A stretch of DNA of 64,000 nucleotides from contig NZ_LR134378.1 of the NCBI RefSeq assembly GCF_900637555.1, positions 1,932,001-1,996,000 of the forward strand, read 5' to 3'. This document shows positions 7,701 to 16,600 of the stretch, one piece after another; position 1 is the first letter of the stretch; each line of letters begins with the position of its first letter. The stretch is from Lautropia mirabilis. Its GTDB lineage: Bacteria > Pseudomonadota > Gammaproteobacteria > Burkholderiales > Burkholderiaceae_E. The notes under the pieces are model-generated. The model saw only the letters and a list, made by a program, of their open reading frames with translations. It did not search any database and had not been told where the DNA came from. Both the position numbers and the translations under genes were made by a program.

Positions 7701-10504
7701 CGCACGATGGTGACGACCTGGGTGATGCCCTCGAAGGTGGACAGTACCGATTCGATCTCGCCCAGTTCGATGCGGTAGCCGCGCACCTTCACTTGGTGGT
7801 CCAGACGTCCCAGGTGCTCCAGCGTGCCGTCGTGGTGCCACCGGCCGCTGTCGCCGGTGCGGTAGGCACGACGTCCGACGACATGTGCAGATTGATTCTG
7901 TTCCGAATGATTCTTGATGAAATCATCCGGAATGAACCGATCTTCGGTGAGTTCAGGGCGGTTCAGGTAGCCCAGCGCCACACCTTCGCCGGCAATGACG
8001 ATCTCGCCGGCTGCGCCCACCGGCACCTCCTGGCCATGGGCGTCCACGATGTGGATGCGGGTGTTGTCGATGGGGCCGCCGATGCGGATGTACGACGGCT
8101 GCGGCGGAACCTGCCAGCAGGTGGACCAGACGGTGGTCTCGGTCGGGCCATACATGTTCCACAACGTGAGTGGCAGCGCGGTGAGGTCGCGTGCCAGGTC
8201 CAGCGGCAGCGGTTCGCCACCCACCAGGGCACGGAAGCCTTCGGTCGGTTGCCAGTCAGCGGCCAGCAGCAGGCGCCAGGTGCCCGGAGTGGCCTGCATG
8301 ACGGTGATGTTCCATTGCTGCAGGCGCTCGGCCAGGCGATGGCCGTCGCCGGTGTCGTCGCGGTCGGCCACGTAGACGGTCCCACCGGCGATCAGCGGGG
8401 TGATGAGCTCCAGCAGCGCGATGTCGAAGGACAGCGTGGTGACGGCCAGCAGCCGGTCGCTGGCGCGGATGCCGGGTTTGCGCTGCATGGACAGCAGCAG
8501 GTTGGCGGCAGCGCGATGCGGCACGGCCACGCCCTTGGGCTTGCCGGTGGAGCCGGAGGTGTAGATGACGTAGGCGGCTGCTTCGGGGCGGGACAGGTCC
8601 AGGCGCTTCTCGATCTCGCCGCTGGCGGGCAGATCCTGGACCAGCTCGTCGGCCGAGATGGTCAGTGTGCGCTCGGCCGGCCAGTTGAACTGCTGACAGA
8701 CCTCGACGGTCTCGGCATCGGCCAGGACGAGGGCCAGGCCGGCGTCTTCGGCCATGTAGGACAGGCGATCCTGCGGGAAGTGCGGATCAAGCGGCACGTA
8801 GGCGGCACCGGTACGCCAGACGGCCCACTGGGCCACCACCATGGCCACGCCACGGGTCAGGCACAGGCCGACGCGACTGTCGGGGCCGACACCGTATTCC
8901 TGCAGGCGCAGGGCCAGCTGGTGGCTGGCATCCAGCAGGGCACGGTAGCTGAGCTGATGGCGGGCATCGACCAGAGCGGTCTTCCGGGGCTGGGTGATGC
9001 CGATGCGGTCGAGCAGGGCCACCGGGGTGCGGCCCAGACCCTGTTCGTGTTCCGTCCGGTTCCAGCGGGCCAGCAGTGCCTGCTGCTCGGCATCCAGCGC
9101 GGGCAGGTGGCCGACGGGGCGCTGCGGGTTCTGTGCGATGCCGGCCAGCAGGGCGGCGTAGCTCTGCAGCCACTGCTGGATGCTGGCATCGTCGAAGAGC
9201 GCGGTGCTGTACTGGCATTCGATGCGCAGGCCGGTGTCCAGCGGGGTGAGGTTGAAGAACAGCTCGAAGTTCTCGAAGCGACGGGCCACCGGGTGAATGG
9301 TGGTGTCGAAGCCGGGCAGTGCGGTGAGCGCCGGATCCAGTCGCTGGTCGAGGTTGAACATCACCGACACGAGCGGCAGCCGGGACGGATCGCGCCGCAG
9401 TGCCAGGTGACGCAGCAGGGTGCCGAAGGTGAAGCGCTGGTGGTCGAAGGCATCGAGCAGTTCACGCTGCACGCCGGCCAGCCAGTCGGCGGCAGTGGCT
9501 TCGGTATCGATGCGGCCACGCACGGGCAGCAGGTTGACGCAGTGGCCGACGATGTCGGGCAGCTCGGCCGCCATCTGGCCGGCGGCGGGCACGCCCACCA
9601 CCACATCGGGGCTGCTGGTCAGGCGCGACATCAGCAGTTCGAAGCCGCCCAGCAGCAGCGAGAACAGGCTGATGCGCAGGCTGCGGGCTGCCTGCTGCAG
9701 GCGCTCGAAGTCGGCGGCCGGGATGAGGTGGTCGATGCGGTTGGCCGCGACCTGGCGACGGGCAGGGCGCGAGTGGTCGGTGGGCAGATCGGTGACGGGG
9801 ACGTCCTTGGCGTAGCGGCCGGTCCAGAAATGCACGTTGGCGCCGGCTTCGGCGCTTTGGGCAAAGCGGGCTTCGTCGGCGGCGTAGTCGGCGTAGGCGG
9901 ATGACGCCAGGGGTTCGCCTCGCATGGCGCGCGCCAGGTCACGCAGCACGATGCCGAAGGAGTAGCCATCGCAGACCAGGTGATGGGCGGCCAGCAGCAG
10001 CACGCCATGCTGGTCGGTCAGACGCAGCAGGTGAGCGCGAAAGAGCGGGCCTTTGCCCAGGTCGAAGGGGGCGGTGACCACCTGCTGGCGCCAGTCGGTC
10101 AAGCGCCGGTTGCGGGTGGATTCGTCCTGCATGCGCAGATCCACCACATCGAAGACGAGCGGAGCTGCGTCGGCGGGTTGCACCAGCATTTCGGAGCCGT
10201 CGTCGCTGAAGACGGCGCGCAGGGCCTGATGGGCCTGGTGCACGGCCTGGCAGGCGCCCTGAAGACGGGTGACGGCAGCATCGTCGAGCGGGCCGCGCAG
10301 GTCCAGCTCGACGGCTTCGTTGTAGGCCAGTGAGGCTTCGCGGCCCAGATGATCGGCCAGCCAGACCTCGCGCTGGGCATCGGTGGGCGTGATGACCTGT
10401 TCGATGGCTGCGGCAGCAGGGTCGGCCGCGAAGGGGTCGAAATCCACCGCCACGCCCACCAGGCCGGCGGGCAGCGGGTGTGAGGGGTTGGATTCGTGGC
10501 TCAT
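4799..10504 (-). CDS. Non-ribosomal peptide synthetase, C-A(Gly)-PCP-C-PCP
   Basis: 1901 residues. Domains in order: condensation domain (about 35-480; active site HHLVCDG near 173), adenylation domain (about 490-1000; YVIYTSGSTGKPKG near 643), carrier domain (FFAVGGHSL, Ser near 1116), second condensation domain (about 1185-1650; HHIIWDG near 1330) and a terminal carrier domain (FFDLGGHSM, Ser near 1830). Reading the Stachelhaus positions by hand against GrsA gives D-I-L-Q-L-G-M-V-W-(K), which is glycine-type. Two Ala/Pro/Ser-rich linkers flank the second C domain. There is no thioesterase, reductase or third A domain, so the last PCP must be loaded and unloaded in trans. The gene is 98 bases downstream of the hybrid PKS gene and follows it in one operon. 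Confidence 0.93.
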   Translation of the reverse strand: MSHESNPSHPLPAGLVGVAVDFDPFAADPAAAAIEQVITPTDAQREVWLADHLGREASLAYNEAVELDLRGPLDDAAVTRLQGACQAVHQAHQALRAVFSDDGSEMLVQPADAAPLVFDVVDLRMQDESTRNRRLTDWRQQVVTAPFDLGKGPLFRAHLLRLTDQHGVLLLAAHHLVCDGYSFGIVLRDLARAMRGEPLASSAYADYAADEARFAQSAEAGANVHFWTGRYAKDVPVTDLPTDHSRPARRQVAANRIDHLIPAADFERLQQAARSLRISLFSLLLGGFELLMSRLTSSPDVVVGVPAAGQMAAELPDIVGHCVNLLPVRGRIDTEATAADWLAGVQRELLDAFDHQRFTFGTLLRHLALRRDPSRLPLVSVMFNLDQRLDPALTALPGFDTTIHPVARRFENFELFFNLTPLDTGLRIECQYSTALFDDASIQQWLQSYAALLAGIAQNPQRPVGHLPALDAEQQALLARWNRTEHEQGLGRTPVALLDRIGITQPRKTALVDARHQLSYRALLDASHQLALRLQEYGVGPDSRVGLCLTRGVAMVVAQWAVWRTGAAYVPLDPHFPQDRLSYMAEDAGLALVLADAETVEVCQQFNWPAERTLTISADELVQDLPASGEIEKRLDLSRPEAAAYVIYTSGSTGKPKGVAVPHRAAANLLLSMQRKPGIRASDRLLAVTTLSFDIALLELITPLIAGGTVYVADRDDTGDGHRLAERLQQWNITVMQATPGTWRLLLAADWQPTEGFRALVGGEPLPLDLARDLTALPLTLWNMYGPTETTVWSTCWQVPPQPSYIRIGGPIDNTRIHIVDAHGQEVPVGAAGEIVIAGEGVALGYLNRPELTEDRFIPDDFIKNHSEQNQSAHVVGRRAYRTGDSGRWHHDGTLEHLGRLDHQVKVRGYRIELGEIESVLSTFEGITQVVTIVREDVPGDQRLVAYMVSDDPEAAPREANREEASALRSHLRKQLPDYMVPQHFVWLPTFTLLPNGKIDRKALPRPDQLARSIPNRHASTVMPQPSASARNAAPRSSEPAARPGASAPAASTPPATAGEAAAATIAAASAAPAPTSSPAQAAASAPTLLPRVRALMAEYLRLPEVSDDDDFFAVGGHSLLAAQLLQALGRELGRKLPLAALFEAPTPLQLAAWLEGGEGQPSAQATEQPAAPAASHVPAAEPADTITRRADRSVAPLSLMQQRLYFLESINPGTPVYNTPSAHRLTGKLNEYAFQRAFNQLMQRQPILRTVIDTDAQGMPEQRVMDNLQVSLFPAMDLSKLQGQAQEAALRHAIDSLAQEPIPLHGAPLFRTRMFRLGEEQHVWFFMPHHIIWDGWSFDLLYQEMAALYAHQMEKPGAADPLPPLAIDYGDFAGWHHQFLKSDTLQKQVDHWLSIIDPKLPPLDVPADRKRPARMSGLGSTEWLYLPEPLVARLREHARQQHTTPFMTLLAVWALLLHGLSRQPTLRIGTPVRGRELPELEQVMGFFVNALPLTFHFGNDQASSHAGAHASPDSATPAGMAAGAGAREHAPRTIRQLLEQVRQTVVTAFGNSDVPADRILQAMGPSRDESRPPLWQAFFSFQEATARQLQWGNLHDKPLYVLQPGTAEDLGLWFLANGNHLVGGLQYNTDIFDALRVRRIAEAYQLLLTCWLDSTPDTPLADMLTHIPTAVLCGVDHPVTTLPSTPTTTSRAAAPQPSSAAPVHQPGFGEEIGIEKATRTAPSGAAPVREGIGTGHAAAREVIAAAQASAAANTPATMPATAAASATEQGSSVQTQAAPSPDAAADGAATAEAPLPAEEAGSMEATLTGVWADLLGTDDIRSDDNFFDLGGHSMLVMQAIARMEVLTGRRVNPRRFVFETLAQVAHAYEEAQSGPAPEADTAGKKGGLMARMLGGLRKRH

Positions 10505-10602
10505 GGCTTTTCTCTCTGGTGGAATGTGGGGTCATTTCGGCGGACACCCCGGCCGGGGTGTGGGCCAGGGTGTCCGTCGATGCCTTCTTGTGGTTATGTG
10601 GG

Positions 10603-13600
10603 TCAGACGCTGGTCTTCAGTTGCATGTAGCTGCCGGGCCGGTCGGGGTCCGCGATGAACCAGGCGGCCTTGCCCTGGGCGTCACGCCCCAGGCGGGCAC
10701 CGGGTACCGGCGGCTTGGTGGGGTCGAAGCTGGCAGACGCGTCGGCGGCATTCTGCACGGGTTTGCCGGGCAGGAAACCGTCGGCCTGCAGTTCCAGCAC
10801 CGACTCGCAGAAGGCCTTGCGGATGGCTTCGACATCGGCCTCGCTGTGCGCCGTGGTCATGAAGCAAGGGAAGTTGTCGAGGATGTGGATGCCGCGGCTG
10901 CGCATCATGGCAAACAGCAGGTCCTGGTACGGGTGATCTTCGGTGAAGACGATCCGCCAGACCGAGGCGAAGTGCTTGACTGCGATGGGCGCACCGTGCT
11001 CCTGGCAGAAGGCGTTGAGCGAATCGGCCAGTTGTGTGGTGGTCTCGGTGAGCTTGCGTTGCAGCTCGGGACCCGCTTCCTTCAGGTACGAGAGCACGGC
11101 GTGGCAGGCGGCCAGCGCCAGCGGGTGCCGCACGAAGGTACCGGCGAAGTAGGTGACGCCGACGGTGGGGATCGAGTCGTCGCCATACTGCCAGGCGCCG
11201 CCATCCAGGGCATCCATGTACTGGCGCTTGCCGGCGATGATGCCGATGGGGAAGCCGCCGCCGATCACCTTGCCGTAGCTGGCCAGGTCGGCGCGCACGT
11301 CGAAGTGGGCCTGGGCGCCGCCGGGGCCGGTGCGGAAGCCGGTGACCACCTCGTCGAAGATCAGCAGGGAGCCGGATTCAGCGGTGATGCGGCGCAGCTC
11401 GTGCAGGAACTCGCGCGGCTGCAGGTCGGGGCGACGGCTCTGCACGGGCTCGACCAGCACGGCGGCCAGGTTGTCGGCGTTGTCACGTACCCATTGCAGG
11501 GCGTCAGGCTCGCCATATTCGAGGATGACGACGTTGGCGGCGGTGTTGGGCATGATGCCGGGGGCGGCTGGCATGGCACGACCCCGGGCGCCCAGACGCA
11601 CGATCACTTCGTCGAAGATGCCGTGGTAGGAACCGGCGAAGACGGCGATGCGCTCGCGGCCGGTGACGGTGCGGGCGATGCGCACGGTACCCATGACGGC
11701 CTCGGAGCCGGTGTTGCAGAGTGCGGCGCGATCGAAGCCGGTCATTTCACAGACCAGTTCGGTGACGGGACCGGCCAGCGGGTGCTGCGGGCCGATCTCG
11801 TAGCCGAGGTCCAGCTGGCGACGCACGGCGTCGAGCACGAAGTCGGGCTGCCAGCCGAACAGGCTCATGCCGAAGCCGTTCAGGGCATCGACGTACTCAT
11901 TGCCGTCCAGATCCCACAGGTGCGAGCCCTTGGAGCGCTCGATGACGATCTGGTAGATCATCTCCTTCAGGCGCGGGCGGAAGCCGTTGACGACGCGCGG
12001 GTCGGCCGAGTGCGGGCGATGCTTCTGCGTGTAGTCGCGCGAGGCGCGGGTGCGGTCGACGTAGCGCTTGATGAAGGCATCGAGCCGGGCTTCCTGGCGC
12101 GGGGTGAGTGCGTCGTGCTGCTGGCGGTAGATGCGGGCGATGGCGCCGAAGGCACGTTTCGGATCGTCGGTGGGACGCTCGTCGGCGTCAGCACTGCTCG
12201 GGGTGGGGCTGGATGAAGCGGCCACGGCCGGGACGGCGGACGCCTGGGCTGGCGCAGCGGCGACCGGCGCATCGGTGGCGTTGATGACGGCCTGGGCGGA
12301 TGCTGCCATGGCGGGCTGGCCGGTCAGCAGGCGCAGCTGGTTTTCCATCAGCTGCAGCTGCTGGCTGAGCAGGTACGAGACGCTGTCGACGGCGCCTGCC
12401 GGGGCGACCGGGGCCAGCAGCGGGGCCTGGGCGGGCATGCTCGGCATGGTCGGCTGCAGGGCCGTCGGTGCGGCCGCGGCAGGAAGCTGAGGGGCCGCGG
12501 CGACGGTGCTGTCCGCGGCGGGGGCGGCCACGGCGGCGTCGGCCGGCAGGATGCCGTCCAGGTGCTGGACGACGGCATTGGGGCTGGGCAGGTCGGTCAT
12601 CAGCTGGCGGAAGCTGATGGGCGCGTTGAAGTGGCGCTTGATCTGCAGGGCCAGCTGGGTGAGCAGCAGGGAGTCCAGTCCCAGGTCGACGAAGGCGCTG
12701 TCGCGGTCCTCGGGGCCGACGGTGATTCCGCAGACTTCATCAATGGTATCGGCCAGTTCCTGATGCAATCTCGCTTGGCGATCGTTCGTGCTCATGGTGT
12801 TCGTGTGCTGCTTGAGAGGGGTCGGGTTTTCTGAAAGGGATGGGACGGCCGTCGCAGCCTGGGGGGAGGCGGCACAGACCGTGGCAGGAGGGATGGCAGC
12901 GTCCGGGGCTGCATGTCGGGCCGGATCCGCTGTCTGCCGTGTTGCGGCCTTCACCGATTGACCGGCATGCGCCTGCAGGGCAGCACGCAGGGCGCCGATG
13001 GCGGCTTCAGCAGCGGAGATCAGGCCCTGATGGTCAGTGCTGGCCACGGATGCGGCCACCGGCACGGAAGACGGTGCCAGCGGCTGGTCCCCGGCGACGG
13101 GATGCGCCGGACGGGCCGGAAGCGTGTTCGTCGCGGTGGGGGCCGTGCTGGCAGACGGCGCGGCGGCCAGAGGCACTGTGCGGGCCTGTGCACCGCAGGT
13201 GGCGTATGCGGCAGGCGGGATGTGGGCGGCCCGCCCGTCCGCGGCCGGTGCATCCAGCCAGTAGCGCTTGCCCTCGAAGGGGTAGGTGGGCAGCGGGACG
13301 CGGCGGCCCTGGGCCGGGGCGAGGCTGGCCGCCGGCAGGCGATCCAGACACCACAGCCGGGCATGGGCGCGGGCAAGCGACCTCACCTCGTCATCAGCCG
13401 ACTCCAGGCTGGCGACGCAGGCTGGCGCCTTCCTGGCGGGTGCGGCACGGCGCACCAGGTTGACCAGAATGCGGCCGGGACCGACTTCCAGGAAAGTGCT
13501 CTCGGGGCTTTCGGCCAGGACATGCTGCACGGCATCGGCAAATCGCACGGTGTCGCGCAGCTGCGCAGCCCACCAGTGCGGGTCGGTGGCTTCGGCATCG

Positions 13601-16600
13601 GTCAGCGGTCGGCCGGTCCGGCCCGAGACGATGGGGATGGTCGGGGCCGACAGGCTTACCCGGGACACGGCCCGCTCGAAGGGCGAGACGGCCGGCTCCA
13701 TCATGGCCGAATGGAAGGCGTGCGAGGTCTTCAGCCGCTGGTTGGCGATGCCTTCGGCTTCCAGCTGCCGTGCCAGCGCTTCAATGGCGGCTTCGGGGCC
13801 GGCTACCACGCAGGCTTCGGGCGCATTGATGGTGGCGATCGACAGCTCCGAAGGCAGTCGCGGCGCGACCTCGGCAGCGGGTTGGCGTACGGCCAGCATG
13901 GCACCGGCCGGCAAGGCCTGAATGAGCTGGCCACGCAGGGCAACCAGCCGGGCAGCATCGGCCACCGGCATCACGCCCGCAATGACGGCGGCCGTGAATT
14001 CGCCCAGGCTGTGACCCACCAGCAGGTCGGGCAAAAGCCCCTGGTGCTGCCACCAGCGGGCCAGTGCGTATTCGATGGCAAAGAGGGCCGGCTGGGTCAA
14101 CGCCGTCTGGGCCAGGTCGGCCTCACTGCCGTGAAAGACGAGGGCACGCAGGTCGGCACCGCTGTGGCGCGTCGGGTTCTGAGGGGCTGCGCCGGATGCG
14201 GCCGGATGTCCGCCGGGGGTATGGTCGTCCGGACGTGTGTGTCCGTTGTTCGGCAGGCCGCTGTTCTCGGCGGACTGGATGAGCGTGTTCAGCCACGGAT
14301 GGCCGTTGGCTCCGGGCAGGGGGCCGATGGCCTCGGCCACTTCATCGAACGCGCGGGCAAAGACGGGCTCCTGCTCGTAGAGCTGACGCCCCATGGCAGC
14401 GTACTGGGCGCCCTGACCCGGGAAGAGCCAGACCAGAGGGCCTTGGGCGGCTGCCGTTGCATGGATGTGGTCGGGGGCGCTGTCGTTTTCCAGCGCGGCG
14501 ATGGCCTCGTCCAGTGTTCGGGCCAGCACGCACTGGCGATGCGGCAGCGGACTGCGGCCGTGGGCCAGCGTGAAGGAGATGTCGCTCAGGTTGGCAAGCG
14601 CCGTCGACAGGAACGGGTCTGCGTCCTGGCCGGCGCGTGTCGCGCTCTTGTCTGCAGGATCGTCAGCCGCATCCGTCCGGGCTTGCGCTGCCTGAAGCCG
14701 GTGCAGGTGCTCGGCCAGCTGGCGACGCTGGGTGGCCAGGGCCGTGGGGGTGCGTGCGCTGAGCGGAAGGAAGGCGAGCGCTGCATCCGCGGTATGGGCG
14801 GACGGGGCGGCAGCTGCCTGCACGGTACCGGTTGCAGGGGCACCGAGCGCCAGGTCGGCCGGCGCTTCCTCGATGATGATGTGGGCGTTGGTGCCGCCCA
14901 CGCCGAAGGCGCTGATGGCCGCACGCCGCGGCGTGCCGGGGGTGGCCGGCCATGGCGTGGCCTCGGCGGTGACCCGGAACGGGCTCTGTTCCAGCTGCAG
15001 GCCGGGGTTGGGCTTCCTGAAGTGCAGGGTGCCGGGGACGAGGTTGTGCTGCAGGGCCATCACCGTCTTGATGGTGGCTGAAGCACCGGCGGCGATGACC
15101 GTGTGACCGATGTAGCTCTTGAGCGAGCTGAGCACGGCAAAGCCGGTGTCCTGGGTCTCTTCGCGCCAGGCACGGGTGAGGGCGCGCACTTCCACCGGGT
15201 CGCCCATGGGGGTGGCGGTACCGTGGGCCTCCACGACCTGGATGCTGCGGGCAGGCACGCCGGCGTCGTCCAGGGCGGCGCGGATGACGGCATGCTGGCC
15301 TTCCACGCTGACCGCGGTGAAGCTGGCCTTGTTGCCACCGTCGTTGTTGATGCCCACGCCGCGGATGACCGCGTATACGGTGTCGCCGTCGCGGCGGGCG
15401 TCAGCCAGGCGCTTGAGCAGCACCACGGCGGCACCGTCGGAGAACACCGTGCCCTGGGCATCGGCATCGAAGCTGCGGGTGAAGCCGTCAGGCGAAAGCA
15501 TCGAGCCGGCTTCGTGGCGGTAGCCGCTGTTGACCGGTGCGGTGACGGCAACGCCACCGGCCAGCGCCATCCGGCACTGACCGGCACGCAGCGCCTGCAC
15601 GGCCTGGACGATGGCCACCAGCGAGGTGGAGCAGGCGGTGTGCACCGAGACGGCGGGCCCCCGCAGGTCCAGCCGGTTGGCGGTGCGGGTGGCGATGTAG
15701 TCCTTCTCGTTGTCGAGCATCACCTGGAATTCGCCCAGGGCGGCGATCTTTTCCGGGTAGTGCTGCAGGTGACGCTGGAAGTAGGTGGCGTTGTACATGC
15801 CGGCGAAGACGCCGATCTGACGGTTGCCGTCGCGCGGGGCCTGGCCGCCCTGCTCAAGGCACTGCCAGGCCAGTTCCAGGAAGATGCGCTGCTGCGGATC
15901 CATCAGCTCGGCTTCGCGTGGGCCGATGCCGAAGAAGGCGGCATCAAAGCGCGCCGCGTCGTCGAGCACGCCGCGCGCCGCCACGTAGTCGGGGTCGCCG
16001 GTGAGGCTGGCGGGCAGGGAGGGGTCCAGCTCCTCGGGCCGGAAATGACGGATGCCGTCACGGCCGGCGATCAGGTTCTGCCAGAGTTCCTCGATGCTGG
16101 CGGCGCCCGGGAAGCGCCCGGCCATGCCGATGATGGCAATGGTGCGCTCGTCCTCGTCCGTCGGGGGCGCGACGTTCGCCTGGCCGGCAGGGGCAGCATG
16201 CGGGGCGCCGTCGTCCGTACCAGGGGCAGACTGGCTGTCCGGATGCGTTCCGGCAGGCGGGGTCGTCTCGGCCGGGGCCTGATGGGATGCGTGCCCGGGG
16301 CGGGCCGCAGCATCACCAGGTTGCAGGATGTGCTGCAGCTCGGCGGCCGGCACGCCTTCCGCGATGCGCGCGGCAAAGGCCGTCACCGTGGGGGTGCCGA
16401 AGAAGTCCTCAATGCCGATGGCCGGTCCGAAAGTCTGCTGCAGGGCTTCCAGGGCCTGGGCGGCCAGCAGGGACGATCCCCCCACCTCGAAGAAGTTGTC
16501 GTGGGCGCGCAGGCCCCGGATGGCCAGGATGGGTTCCAGCAGCGCGATGATGCGCTGTTCGAGCCGGCGCTTGAGCGCAGGGGTCAGGGCCTGGCTGCCG

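Noticed and set aside
5642-9904. Plus-strand open frame of 1420 codons
   Set aside because: It is antisense to the C-A-PCP-C-PCP gene. Its translation is Gly/Gln/Val/His-rich with no motif, a known effect of high-GC codon bias on the opposite strand.
10480-12216. Plus-strand open frame of 578 codons
   Set aside because: Antisense to the aminotransferase domain of the hybrid enzyme; the real gene has catalytic motifs, this frame has none.
12913-15081. Plus-strand open frame of 722 codons
   Set aside because: Antisense to the AT and KS domains; Gly/Arg/Gln-rich shadow.
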